Source: Neurospora crassa OR74A
Taxonomy: Eukaryota; Ascomycota; Sordariomycetes; Sordariales; Sordariaceae
Assembly (NCBI RefSeq): GCF_000182925.2
Contig: NC_026504.1
Coordinates: 2,728,001-2,792,000 of the forward strand
Direction of reading: 5' to 3'
Length of the DNA: 64,000 nt
Shown here: one piece after another, positions 34,616 to 46,273 of the stretch
How positions within the stretch are numbered: the stretch's first letter is position 1
Layout: each line of letters starts with the position of its first letter
Notes under the pieces: generated by a model
Told to the model about the DNA's origin: nothing
Seen by the model: the letters and a program-made list of their open reading frames with translations, nothing else
The model's database searches: none
Program-made: the position numbers and the translations under genes

Positions 34616-35446
34616 ATGTACCCACAAACAATGGGTTCCTCAGACAGGCGAGCCGTCAAGGTTACAGACAACGATGATGCAGAAGACGTCCCCCTCCACC
34701 ACCTTCGCCCCTTTGGCACCGGGTTATACAAACAACAGATAAAGTTCGTCCCCGCCTCCGATGGCGATCTAGATTCAACCAGTTCAACAACGACCAAGTC
34801 CAACAAGCCAAAACTTGACGTAGCTGGTCTTTACCTGGACATGGTTCTCGCCAACAAGGACAAAAACAAAAACAACGAGAAACAAAATGGAAATCAATCA
34901 ACAGTGACGGATATTACCACCACCACCACCTTTACCACCACCACCACTACCTCAGACACAATCCAAACCACTACAATGCCAACAGAACAGCCACCAATAG
35001 TATTACCACAACAGGAAATCTGCCAGATCTGTAGCCTCCCCTACGCACCTAATCCAGAATCCAAAGCTATCCACGAACAGTCCTTTGCGCACCAATCTCG
35101 CCTTCCACATTCCCACCCTCCCTCAGCGCTTGACCGTTCACGGATGGGGCTCAAACATCTTACAAGCCACGGCTGGGACCCAGACTCCCGCCAAGGTCTC
35201 GGGTCCGCGGCACAGGGAATCCAGTTCCCCATTAAGGGCAAGAAGAAAGATGATCACTTGGGGCTTGGGGTAGAGGTGCCTAAGAATGGGCAGCTGCCAG
35301 TGCTGCCAAAGAAGAAGGAAAAGTTGTTGGACGCGAAAAAGGTTCGGAAGATGGCCGAGGTGGAGAAGAAGAAAGCGGAAAGGATACAGAGGGAGTTGTG
35401 GGGGAGAGGACCTGATCTGGAGAGGTATTTGGGGAAGGGGGGCTAA
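34616..35446 (+). CDS. G-patch protein with a CCHH zinc-finger-like segment
   Basis: Single exon, 276 residues from the ATG at 34616. The G-patch spans about residues 179-222 (LKHLTSHGWDPDSRQGLGSA, then DDHLGLG) and is the type that activates DEAH RNA helicases. Upstream, Cys136 and Cys139 followed by His153 and His159 form a plausible CCHH zinc site. Residues 98-121 are almost pure Thr. The C-terminus is a Lys/Glu-rich helix ending ERIQRELWGRGPDLERYL. The layout (LYKQQIKFVP block, zinc site, G-patch, basic tail) resembles human GPANK1 without its ankyrin repeats. A role in RNA processing is inferred from the domain only. The out-of-frame extension upstream uses no ATG and was not accepted. 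Confidence 0.82.
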   Translation: MYPQTMGSSDRRAVKVTDNDDAEDVPLHHLRPFGTGLYKQQIKFVPASDGDLDSTSSTTTKSNKPKLDVAGLYLDMVLANKDKNKNNEKQNGNQSTVTDITTTTTFTTTTTTSDTIQTTTMPTEQPPIVLPQQEICQICSLPYAPNPESKAIHEQSFAHQSRLPHSHPPSALDRSRMGLKHLTSHGWDPDSRQGLGSAAQGIQFPIKGKKKDDHLGLGVEVPKNGQLPVLPKKKEKLLDAKKVRKMAEVEKKKAERIQRELWGRGPDLERYLGKGG

Positions 35447-35902
35447 AGGGTAACAAAGTGGTTGAGGGCCTATATGATTTATAGGCCATCTAACTGAGTG
35501 TGATATAACCAAGTGGTTAGCTAATTTCGCGATAGTCGGTATCAGCGGCAGATGTAGAGAAAATCTTGACTTTATACAAGGGGATCCGTATGTTGACCCC
35601 CAAGGTGAAGAGGGCGAAAGATGTCACAACGAACAACGAATCAAAAGGATCAGCGCACGGTAATACGCACCTTTGCTCACCTAAAGCCAGGGCAATGTCA
35701 TACCGGGAACCATGTGACGGGAATCAGTTTCCCAACATCAACGTCAACTTGCCTATTTGATCTGTGATACAGCCGAGTGACTCCCTAGATTAATCTTCCT
35801 TGGTCACTTTTTTTCCTTAATCGTCCCCTTTGCATATTTGCTACCAGGTGGAACGTGTTGACAGCCCTCTCTTAAATGCGAACAACCTCTGAAACAAACC
35901 CA
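35447..35902. other. Convergent 3' region (G-patch / YIP4)
   Basis: 456 bp tail-to-tail. Nothing beyond probable 3' UTRs. Confidence 0.55.
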
Positions 35903-36246
35903 TTAACTAATGAAGCACAGACACCCCAGAGCAAAATAGAAGATCAGAAGGGGGAAGACCGCCAACCCAACGCGGTTCTTAACAACGCCGCTTCCACTGA
36001 GAATGCTTATGCCTGCCGCAAAGGACCAGCCTACAAGCACCAGGTACACCGGAATCCGGGCGACCCAGTACAGCGAGAGAGCGGAGAGCATGGCAGCCAG
36101 GACGAGAGGGAAAAGGGTGTATCCGATGATACAAACGCTTTGGGCGAAAGAGCTGTTTGTTGGAACCAAAACTGTTAGCATGGCCACACTATCATCTCAT
36201 CAATGCTGTAGCTTGTCGGCTACAACAAGCCACAAGAAAACGAGGG

Positions 36247-36291
<45 letters not shown>

Positions 36292-37110
36292 ACTCACATA
36301 TTCCCACCCAACAACTTGATCTGCGCCGTCACCACCGCCTCACCAATCCACACCATTGCAAACACACCGCTAAACACAATCTCCCTCTGCTGCTCCCTGC
36401 TCCTGAAGCTCAGCAGAGTACTCAGCAACAGACAGAAGATCAACGGGCCCCAAAGATCCCAGTCCCTCAATCCAGGACTCATATTCCCCTGCTGCAGCAG
36501 AGACTCGGGGTCCATCACTCTGCTCGCCAAGCCCGTCAACTCCTCCCTGGCGCCCGACAGGCCGGCGTTCCGGATGTTGGCGTAGGCGCCCCGCAGGCCG
36601 TCTTCGGACTCGAGCATGGTGCCGCCAAAGAGGTAGCGCGGATACAGCACCTCGCGCATCTTGGACCACACGGCGAGCAGATCACGGCGGAGCGTCTCCC
36701 AGACCGTCTCGTCGATGGTGTTGTTGGGCGCACGACGGTCCTCGCCGGGAATGCGGGAGGTCCAGGCTGATTGGGTGTTCCCTCCGGAAGAGGACGAGCC
36801 GATGCCGCCGGCGGCGGCGGTGGAGGAGGACGAAGAGCCGATGGTGCCGGTTAAGGGTGCGCGGGAGGAGGAGGGGGCAAGAGGGTCGTCGAAGTCGTTT
36901 AGGTCGGCTTTGTTTGGGAAATGTCTGTGTTAGCAATTGTCTCGTTGTTGTCGAGTGGGGTGGAAGGTGTATGTCTACGTGGACGACAGAGATGTAATTG
37001 CGAGAAACTCAAGGAAGTCAGTAGAGCTTACCATCGTCAGGATCTATCAGATCATCGTCGTCCAACATTGGTTGCTGATGGTGGTAGTCTTTACCACCCA
37101 GTGAGGCCAT
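35903..37110 (-). CDS. yip4: Yip1-domain Golgi protein, YIP4/YIPF6 type
   Basis: Three exons (37110-37032, 36907-36298, 36188-35903) encode 324 residues. The introns are 124 nt (GTAAGC...AAAG) and 109 nt (GTGAGT...ATAG). Intron 2 carries the 43-base A run. The cytosolic N-terminus is acidic (LDDDDLIDPDD) and then Ser/Gly-rich. TIDETVWETLRRDLLAVWSK and LRDWDLWGPLIFCLLLS are diagnostic of the YIP4/YIPF6 subgroup. Five hydrophobic segments follow to the C-terminus. Yip proteins bind prenylated Rab GTPases and act in ER-Golgi and Golgi traffic. A model that stops at the first in-frame TGA (end of exon 2) would lose about 95 residues and several membrane spans. The acceptor at 36189 was chosen because the next AG would shift the frame. 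Confidence 0.9.
36247..36289. repeat. A43 homopolymer inside YIP4 intron 2
   Basis: 43 consecutive A on the plus strand, that is U43 in the pre-mRNA. It begins two bases after the GTGAGT donor on the minus strand. Confidence 0.9.
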
Positions 37111-37936
37111 CTTTGAGTCGTCGTGCGTGAATGCGGCCAGGCGAGTTGTTCGTTTGTGGCAGAAGGTGTAAGCTTCCCTGTTTGGGTGGGCAGGATTATC
37201 GGACGCAATCAAGGTTGGCCCCTTTCAGTCGGTCAGTGTTCGGTCGATTGGGATGTCAAGAACCTATTCCCAGCCGGGCGGGATACAGTGCCAGAGGTGT
37301 TCGTGATTAATGGTGGTGGTATGCCTGCCTAGGTAGGAGCTGTTGTGTGGAAAGCTCCGTCAGAGAAGCTTCAATGTTCTTGGGGGGGGGGCCGATTGGA
37401 TTGGACGGGCCACGTCCCCATGTTCAGCACGGCGGACGACCCCTTCCCCCCACGGGTCAAGGCGCTGACGTTTGTCGCTGCTACAGGGCAGTGCTCCAAA
37501 GTGGCCCGAGCTCTACTTGTGGTATTACCCCAGGGTTAGGGTTTATGAGTGCGCAAACATCATTCAACCCAAGCCTTCCACCTTCATCAGACTTCCTAAC
37601 ACAATGTCTTGTAAAGTCCTGATATCATTTTTTTTCATTTGCATCCTGTCTCTAAGCTTCCCTGCAAAAGATAGCTGATAATGGATTGTATGCTTTACAA
37701 CACTTTCACCGTCACTTCGCCGTGTATATTGATACATTCCAGACACTCCTCGCCCCTGTTCCACGGCGTCTAAATGTAGCTGAAACGATAATAACAGAAA
37801 GTACCTATCCTCCATCTTCTTTTCAATATCCCTGTTTGGACTTTGTAAGCCACCATGGTTCGAAACATGCATCCTATGGTAAAACTCGTCCACCCTTTTC
37901 CTTCCCCGACAATCTAACAGACATGCAGCCATTGGC
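37111..37936. other. Intergenic: YIP4 promoter and CAX 3' flank
   Basis: No gene recognised. It contains a G9 run (37381-37389) and a TTAGGGTTT telobox-like motif near 37535. Confidence 0.5.
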
Positions 37937-39595
37937 TTAATGATGACCACCCTCCGACCCACTCGTTGCTGGAGCTGGAGACGTGCCCGCCGTCGGGAAT
38001 GCCTCATGGAGCTCCTGAGGGTTCGGGTAGTGAGCTGCTGCCACGCCGATGGCCACATACACGATCACACACAACATACCCTCCAGGTAATTAGTCTTCT
38101 GGTCCCTCAAGAAGTTTCCGACTGTCAAAATAGCGAGGATCAGCATAGCTAGGTCGAACAGCTCAAAGTTAAACCCCATGGGCTTGTTCATTCCCCAGCC
38201 GACAATCACCACGAGAGGGCCATTGAAAAGGGCCGTCTGTAGCGTTGAGCCCAGTACCGTCGATAGGGCGATATTCATCTGGTTGTCGTACGCTTCGTCT
38301 ACGGCCGTCAAGTGCTCTGCGGCCTTTTCGACAAGTGGAATCATGATCAAACCGAGAAAGGCATCGGAGACGCCGCGTTCCTCAACTAGAAAGTGGATTC
38401 TGTCGACGAGCATGATGGCAATGATCGTAACAAGGGCGACGCCCACGGCCAAGGCGATGATGGACTCGATCAGAGTGAGGCGATGACTCTGAAGCTCCTT
38501 ATGCTTGTCGTCATCACGCTCGGCGTCGGCCTCGAAGATAGCGTCGTAGATACCGTGGTGGGTGCGCATCTGGAAGAAGACGTACACGAGATAGGCGATG
38601 ATGAGCAAGACAGCGGTGCTACGTGAAATTTCGAGGGTTTTGCGCTCGAGTTCTTTTGTGTCTAAGCGGCCATGAAGGGCGTTATAGAAGGCTGTAGGAA
38701 CGGCTAGGCCGAATCCACTGTGACAGAAGAAACAGTGAGTACTTGCGCCTGGTAGACACGGAGCTCTGGTGTGATGGACGTGGGAACTTACGCAGTGAGC
38801 AACAGCCCGCTACCGGCTTCACTGACAATTTCGCTAAAGTGCGTCTCCTCGCGCTTGAAACCAGCAGCAACGAAACAGAAGCCCAGGCAGAGCAGCATCG
38901 TAGCAAGGATTGAACCTAGGATCGCAGCCCTGATAACCTGGGTGTAGTCCACTGCTTGGGTAGGGCTATACCGTTTTATCAGGACTATAAACAGAATAAT
39001 CTCGACCAGCGACCCGAAGCTGTCGACCGTAGCCAGTTAGCAGCGTTACATAACCATGTCCCAGGCGGAAGCAGGAAGAAAATACTCACGTCGTCTCGGC
39101 TAACACACCAAACACATGCGGCACCTTCTTGGCCAAATTCTGTCCCGCAAACCCAACCAAGTTCGCACAAGGCACCATAGCAATATACGCCAATATGAAT
39201 ATAGCCAGATCCTGATGAGGGGCGGCGTATCTGAGGGCGATGGCAGCGGGCACCACGGGCCATAGCACGTTGACCATGCGAGACGCCAGCGAGGACGAGC
39301 GGAACACGATGCGAAAAAAATGCCATGGGTGGATGCCGCTTCGGCCACTTTCGCCGCCTGCGCGAACAGGGAACCACGATTTTGGGGCCGGTGGGTGGTG
39401 GTGGTGGTGGTGGTGGTGGTGAGAACCATGGCCGCGGCCTTCTGTTCCGATGGGATCAGAGTGGAGAGGAAGCTGTTGAGGACCTCGGCTGGAAGAGGAG
39501 CCGCGCGGGACGTTTCCAGAGTTGGGGTTTCTCTCGTCCAAAATACGTTCGGCGGCGCGCTTTTCTCGCGCCGCTGCATGGTAGGGCGATGTCAT
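37937..39595 (-). CDS. CAX-type Ca2+/H+ (cation/proton) exchanger, divergent signature
   Basis: Three exons (39595-39090, 39019-38792, 38717-37937) with introns of 70 and 74 nt encode 504 residues. A cytosolic N-terminus carries nine consecutive His (residues 59-67), followed by about 11 hydrophobic segments. The two alpha-repeat signatures are present but altered. Where most CAX proteins have GNxxE, this has GSLVE (171-175). Where most have PIVGNAAEH, it has PLVEKAAEH (372-380). The acidic residues expected to bind cation (Glu175, Glu379) and the His after the second are kept. CAX exchangers load vacuoles or other acidic stores with Ca2+ or Mn2+ using the proton gradient. Which ion this paralogue carries, and where, is not readable from sequence. 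Confidence 0.87.
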
Positions 39596-40176
39596 GGTGT
39601 GTTTTGGTTGCTGTGTAAGATATGTTGCGAGTGAAATGGGTGAAGATTTGTAGTTGTAGACAGGTAGGTGGCTTCCCAGTAGCGCTCCTCCTGTACCAGA
39701 GATGTTTGTTTGCAGTTGCTCGTCTCGACGAACAGTGACCCCCCAAGATACAGCGTCCTTTATTCAAGACCGACAAAATAATGGATTTCAGCAAGGACGA
39801 CTTGTAAACAGAGGTGGGGAAGAGAGATGAAAAAAGAGCCCAATCGGCAAGCCACTAGGTGAAGGCGGTCAGCACTGGCTTAGGTAGGTAGGCATCACAG
39901 CCCGACCAAAGTTCAGGTGGAGTAGTAAGCTTGTAAGACGAAAAAGTACGACTATGTACGAGGCGAGACAGGCGGGAACTCTTTGATAGGAAGATGGCTG
40001 GAGACAACAGGACAGTAGCAAGTTTGTAAGACGAAGAATGAGGAGGAGGAAGAGTATCAAGACGTGATATTTATGAGCATCCACGTCGGTCTCACTCAAT
40101 GATCGCAGGACTCACAAGAAGCATACATATCTGATAATTGGACCAGATGACGCTCACAACCCCACGGGAAGAAAAT

Positions 40177-40200
40177 AGAGAGAGAGAGAGAGAGAGAGAG
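40177..40200. repeat. (AG)12 microsatellite
   Basis: Twelve perfect dinucleotide copies about 580 bp upstream of the CAX start. Confidence 0.9.
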
Positions 40201-40791
40201 CTGAAGTCAACCCACGCTCATGCTCCCCATTTGCGCATGGTCCGTCGCTGTTAGAAAACCGTTTATCATGGGTCTAGGCTCGGGGTTCGATGCAGGAGCC
40301 ACCCTGCTCTTCTTACACCAGGTGGACCCCTAGAGGCAGCCAAGCGCCAAGAATCCGTTGGTGCAGACACAGCTGGCTTCCCTTTGGCGAGCGAGGCTCG
40401 TCGGCGTCGGGTTTCAGGCCAGACTGGGGGGTTTGACTGGGGCTTTTGGGGTGGACGGAGTTCGGACTGGAGGGCTGGGAGACCCAGTTGCAGATGAGGA
40501 TCCAGACGAGTGCAATCCCATTCGCCCAGCCTTCCATGCGCTAGCTTCAAGTGTGACATCTTCTCTCTTGTTGATGTTCTTCGGCAAATCGGAAGATGGA
40601 TTTCGAGTGCCGAAAAGCTTACCTCTAGGTGTCGAAGCCAGTGATGTGTAACTGCACACTATATTTGACGGATACGAGGAAGCTAATGAATAGGCAGAAA
40701 CACCATGGCAGCAGAATCGGCGGCAGTCGTTGTGCACAGATCTCCGCTAAATAAACATCGCGGTGGATCCTCTTTACCAAGTGTACCGACG

Positions 40792-40811
40792 CTACACTAA
40801 ATCTAGTGTAG
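40792..40811. repeat. Perfect 8-bp inverted repeat
   Basis: CTACACTA, loop AATC, then TAGTGTAG. Could be a hairpin or a dimeric binding site; function unknown. Confidence 0.5.
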
Positions 40812-41367
40812 AGCCCTCGGCCCCAGCTTGTTAAGACGAGGTTGATCGCTGCACAGCCCATATCCGTAGCATTCGCTGAGTAAACACCATCCAAACACAA
40901 AAGCAACAACAAATGATGGAACCACTCAATGTGCAAAACACGTCAAAGCAGTCATCATGTGCCAAGGCGGGTCCCATATATGTACATATGACTTTGGCAG
41001 TGCCATGGCGGGTGGCTTTTTTTGTGCTGCACAAAGGTCGTCAGCCAAGCTTCCTTGAAAACTTGTTCTCTCGTTTTCGTAGTGTACAACGTTTTGGCGT
41101 GGGACTGTCCCAGGAAGGCGTCGCCTTACTTCATGGCGATGCCCTCATTCCGGGGACTAACCATCACCTGCATGAGTTTGGAGAAACGTTGTGCTTGGGA
41201 AAGGTGGACACAAGCAACAAGGACCCCATGGGGAAGACGAAAACATTTCTGGGGTAAGCCGGGATCTATAGTTACATACTTGAACCGGGAATTCCAAACA
41301 AGACGACTTCTTGAAGCATACAGTTTACATTACATACCTACTCAATGTATTCTCATCACATCGTCAA

Positions 41368-44300
41368 TCATGAACCATCTACCTCCTCTTCCCCATCATC
41401 CTGCTCATCATTGACCTGAATCTCAATCTCCTCCCCCGCAAGCCCAATAATCTTGACCGTCTTCCTGTTCCGCGGCGGCACCGGTTTCGCCAAAATCACC
41501 GTTTCCACGCCCGCCGGACTGATCTCCTCCGGCCCCATTGGCAAGCTCTCCACATCAATCTCCTCATCCAACAAGCTCTTGAGTATCACCTCAGCTCCCG
41601 CCTTGCTGATAACCGAATTAGCCTCCTTGCAGAGCTCTGAGCACACGCACTCGATGCAACCCTCGCGGCACTGACATGCCAACACCCGACCGAGCGCCTT
41701 CCTCAGTAAGGTGTCGATAAACTCGAACGCCTTGATGTTGATGCCCGACCCGCCTGCGCCCCCCTTTGCGTCGTAGAAGGTCAGGCGAGCCGGCCGTTTC
41801 CGCTGCGTCTCCCGCTTGGCAAACTCTTTGAGGTGGTTCTTGCACTCGGTGCGCACGTCGCCCGGCATGCTCATGACGAAGTTGGGCATGAGGCTCATGA
41901 TGGCGTGCTGGGCGGCGTGGATGGCTCCGCCAACGTGAAGGCGCCGCGACGTAAGGATTGCGAGTGAAGATTTCGGAACGTCGAGCCAGGTGCCCTTACT
42001 GTAGCGGATAACGGGCGGGTTGTCAACTTGGATGGCGTCAAGTATTCTATTCTTTTTGTCGACTTTGAAGTAGCCAAAGACAACCTGGGTGATTCTGATG
42101 ACCCCATGATAGGCGAGGGATTTCGATCCTTTGATGCGCCGGATGGCTTCTGTCTCCACCGGGTCAATGTCCGTGTAATCCCGCTGCTGAGTGGTCCAGT
42201 CCACCTTGACCTTCTCGACTCGCGCCATCTTATTGTCGGGGTTGAAGTCCCGTACGAGGTAGGTGTTACCTTGGTGTAGGAATATGGCTCCGTCGTAGAT
42301 GGTGAAGGTCGCTCGGGATGCCTCCAACTCCTCTAGGACAACGTTCCGGTTGTTCGTGACGTCGACGATGGCGAAATGGTCTTCTTCGATATCGCGTATG
42401 GATACAAACTGTGACGGCCTGGGTCGAAACTTATCATGACAATGGTAAAAGCCCCGATCACCCTTGAGCAGCCGCTCTTCGCAAACCGTTGCTAGATCGT
42501 CACCAAAGTATTTGGAATCCTTAGCCGGTAGAATTGGCATTTCGTGTGCCGCGCATTGAATGTGGCCCTCCTTGACCAACATGTTATCCATATCTATACT
42601 AAGCTCACAGTTCGGTTTTGTGAATAGTTCATCCGGATTCTGCATGTAATACTGGTCGGTTGCGAAACTGTCTCCTAGAAGAATCGACAGAGAGTCTCTA
42701 TTTCGCCGGCCAGCTCTTCCACTCTGCTGTCTGAGGTTCGCTATTGTGTACGGAAACCCCCAAGTTATGACACAATCTAGATTTCCGATGTCAATGCCAA
42801 TTTCAAGAGCGGTGGTCGCCACGATGCCCATGAGCTTGCCCTCAAACATTTCAGTTTCTATACGGCGCCTGTCCTGGGCAGTGTAACCGCCTCGGTACCC
42901 CATGACTCGAGACATGCACTCGGAGCGGCCTCTGTGCTCCAGTTCTTGTTTGATTGCATTGACCAGTTTTTCGCAGTGTTCGCGTACGCGACAGAATGCG
43001 ATGACACGAACGCCGCGGAGGATGAGCTCGCAGAACAGGCGGGAACACTCCAACTTGGCATTGCCACGTCCGCTGGACGGATCTCCAGGGTCTTTGTACG
43101 GAGTGTTCCAGCAGAGGAACTCCTTGCGACCCGACGGAGAGCCGTTGAAGTCAATGAGTTTGACGTCTTCAACGCCGAAGATGGTAGTGAAATGCTCCTT
43201 TGGGTTGGCCACGGTTGCTGAACACGAGATGAAGAGTACATGCGTATTTCCCAACGCTGCGAGGATTCGGCGCAGTCGTCTCATGATGAAGGCAACATGT
43301 GAACCCATTAGGCCGTTGTAATAATGCAATTCATCCACTATCAGAGTGAATAAGAGTCAGCAAAGGGTTCCCATTTCCGCAGCCGGCTGAGCAGTTGAAC
43401 GCTAGGCCTCACTCACCAACAACATATTTCAGGTTTTGCAGAAACGACCTCCACCTTTCCTCCTGGGGTAAGATCGTGATATGCAGCATATCAGGATTCG
43501 TGAAGATGATGCGTGCATCATCGCGGATGATGTTTCTGTCATGCATTGGCGTATCGCCGTCAAATGTTTCAACGATCATCTCTTCCAGTCCAGGCATAAG
43601 GCTCATGACTTCCTTCAGGCTCCGCTTCTGGTCTTGCGCAAGCGCCTTAGTTGGGAAGATGTACATGGCTCGCGTATTCCGGTCCTGCTCAAGGGCATGT
43701 ATGACAGGCAATTGATAGATGAGGGACTTTCCCGAGCTGGTGGACGTGGACACTACCACGTGACGGCCGTCGTGTAGAGCGTTAATGGCATCAGCTTGAT
43801 GTGCATAAAACTGGGTAATTCCCTTGGTGTTGTAAAGCGCATTAACCAGATCTTGGCTGAGTAGAAAATTCAGATAACCGTAAACAGGTTCCTGAGCTTC
43901 GTTCACGCGATGGCCATCGGGGACTATCTGACCCGTGTACCAGGGACTATCCTTCAGCTCCTGTACTATCTCCGGAATACCTTTCCTCTCCTTCGGGATG
44001 CTTGCGGGCAAAGTGCTGGGTTTTGTCTGGGGGGTTGACGCTCTGGGTGTTGAGGGCCTGGGAACGAAGGGTTCGGACTCGCTTCTGAGTGCCATTTCCG
44101 GATCTAGACTTTCTGCAGCACAGCGGTTCAAGAAAATGTTGACTGCATTGGCGAACTTGGTGTTCCTCTTTTCTATTAGTGCCGTCATTTGCTTCTGACT
44201 ATACACAGGCATTTTGACATGCTCATGTCGAAGCCTGCGAGTCGGCTTAGTCGGGACTCCTGTTTTCTTGTCCTGGACTTGCCGCTTGAGATCTTCATCA

Positions 44301-44974
44301 ATGAACTCAAAGTAGAGGACTTCCCGACCAGATTTCGACTCTTGCTCATCTTCACCGGTATGGTCCGGGCCAGCATCACCTAGTCCTTCCAAGCCGGTCA
44401 TACCGCCAACAGACGCGTCGGGTACAAAGGACTGAGATGACTTCCCAGCATACCTTCCTGTCTTGAAGGCCTCATCCTTTTCGGCACCCCTCGCATCCAG
44501 CTGTAGCATTAGCTCATCGACATAGGCAAACTGAATGCTCTCCGGACGCAAGGCTACAATAGCAGCTACATCCTCAATCGTTAATGAACGCTTTGTGTGT
44601 GACTCAACCGTGGACCGTATCGTCTCAAACGTAGTCGCCAGATGCTTTCGGGTAGAGCAAAAGGTGTAGACGAGGTTCAAAGCCCTGTGCGTCTTCTCGA
44701 GTTCCTTGAACCACGCCGGCCATTCGATATCGCTTTCGGCAATGGTAGGCTCGGAAACAAGCTTGGGGGGACGACCTCGCCGCTTCTTTGGCCCCGTTGT
44801 TGCTGGGCCACAACTACCGGAACTCTCCTGGGAGTCGCAGCTAGGATTTCCGGCGAAAGCGGCATCGTGCCTCGGCTCCGTCGACGCTTCGGGTTCGGTG
44901 GACAGGCGTTTGCGCTTGAGCCCTTTCAGTGGATCAGTAGTAGTAGCATTGGCGCTATGGTGGCTGGAAGCCAT
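41368..44974 (-). CDS. hrq1: HRQ1 (RecQ4-like) ATP-dependent DNA helicase
   Basis: Two exons (44974-43417 and 43337-41368) with a 79-nt intron (GTGAGT...GATAG) encode 1,175 residues. The intron falls directly before the Walker B: splicing creates VVVDELHYYNG, with Asp521-Glu-Leu-His524. Motif I is STSTSSGKS (about 409-417), motif III is FISCSATVANP, and motif VI is QQSGRAGRRNRDS. The C-terminal DUF1998 domain has its Cys cluster (CQCREGCIECVCSELC). The N-terminus is basic and unstructured with an AT-hook-like RRGRPPK. HRQ1 is a 3'-5' helicase of the RecQ4 family that acts in interstrand-crosslink repair and telomere maintenance. The gene is divergent from the CE16 esterase across a repeat-containing 1.3-kb promoter region. 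Confidence 0.93.
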
Positions 44975-45159
44975 GGTGTTCGTGGTTGAGTGGCAAGGGG
45001 GGCTTTAATCAATGCGTTCCACCTCTGTCAGTCAAAACCGTTCGATGGCATCAAGCTGGACGCGCCGATTGTCACCGGGATTCGTGTTCCTGTGGAAAAG
45101 GCAGCGAAGACGAAACCAGAACAGTCATGTCCACGAGGGAGTCGCGTTGTGGCAACTGT

Positions 45160-45231
45160 AACTGCCGTGTGCTTGCCAACTGCCGTGCGCTTGCCAACTG
45201 CCGTGCGCTTGCCAACTGCCGTTTGCTTGTC
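45160..45231. repeat. Four tandem copies of an 18-bp repeat
   Basis: Unit AACTGCCGTGCGCTTGCC. Copies 2 and 3 are identical, and copies 1 and 4 differ by one and two bases. It lies 186-257 bp upstream of the HRQ1 ATG. Confidence 0.9.
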
Positions 45232-45309
45232 ATTGAAGATCACCGCATTCCACTTTGTTTCCTCTGATGACAGCACGTGCCTTGTTCGCTATCAAACGGT
45301 TCAACGCTT

Positions 45310-45321
45310 TTAGGGTTAGGG
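45310..45321. promoter_or_regulatory. Interstitial telomere-type repeat (TTAGGG)2
   Basis: Two perfect TTAGGG units followed by GTTGG. Such teloboxes occur in fungal promoters bound by Tbf1/Teb1-type Myb factors. Whether this one is used is unknown. Confidence 0.5.
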
Positions 45322-46273
45322 TTGGTGATTATCGAAATTCGTCATGCCTTCCAAGAGATGCCCATCGCGAGAAGCATGCCTCTTTCACCCACTTTTTATC
45401 ATCCTCACAACATCCAATCGCAATCAAACCCTGATACCCATGACACCTCATTGGCCAATTCAGGGGCAAACTACGTGTATGATTTTTTCGGACTGAAAAC
45501 CAGAAACGGAAACCGTGAGCCGGCAGCGAGCGGGCAAGCCGCAACCAACTTCCGTCGATTGCAACATTGGCGGGGATGGGGGCTGGGAGAAAGTTCCTGC
45601 CTCGGCTTCGAGAACCTTTCTCTTCTCGGACCTTCCCCGCCACTGGTCATCTGTATGTACTCTGGTGAACAGCAACTTTGGTGAACGCAGATTTGATATA
45701 CGCAGTCGCACAGCTCCGGGGGCACAACTTTTACCATCATCATATGCAATGTTCGCGGTACCTTCGTTGCTGTGCTTGCCTATATATCGAATAGCTTAGC
45801 GACTAGCCTACTTGAAAATATCATGCTGCACAATCAACCAAGGGAAAGGAAGGGGCGCTCTCTTGCAAAAGAAGGGCATCGACTGGAACCGACCCGGATT
45901 CTCGCCTCGAAACGAAAGGCCCAGTGGAAATGGTCCGTTCTGTGCCTCCCACCCATGTTTTCTCTTGGTCTGCTACCACCTTAAATCCCTGATCTTGCGG
46001 CTGTAGATGGAGACGGCAAATAGCCTCCTGCAGGCTACCCGTTACTGGACTAACCTGTTCTTCGGGTGAATTAATTGTGCGCATCATGTTGTTACACGAT
46101 ACATACACGCCATCACAAGCCTGCTGGGCCGTGAACGTATATAACACCTCGGTGTCTCGCCGTTACTTGGGGTTCGACCATGTTGATGAGTGACAAGTGA
46201 AAGTCCAGCTTCAGCTCTTCCATATCAAACTCGCCAAGAGCTCCCAGGTCCTCTCCAGCCTCTTCTCTTCACC

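Larger units (their letters stand above)
39596..41367. other. 1.8-kb gap: CAX promoter and HRQ1 3' flank
   Basis: Contains an (AG)12 repeat at 40177-40200 and a perfect 8-bp inverted repeat with a four-base loop (CTACACTA/TAGTGTAG, 40792-40811). Several 90-130-codon frames occur on both strands but none shows a domain. Confidence 0.45.
44975..46273. promoter_or_regulatory. Divergent region between HRQ1 and the CE16 esterase
   Basis: 1.3 kb between opposite starts. It holds four 18-bp tandem repeats (45160-45231) and two adjacent TTAGGG units (45310-45321). TATATA-like sequence near 45780 is too far from either ATG to assign. Open frames here are unsupported. Confidence 0.5.

Noticed and set aside
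36247-36289. A43 run as the tail of a retroposed cDNA
   Set aside because: It sits inside an intron with matching splice signals on both sides and no target duplication was found.
45160-45231. Repeat array as a CRISPR-like locus
   Set aside because: Head-to-tail 18-bp units without spacers, in a eukaryotic promoter region.
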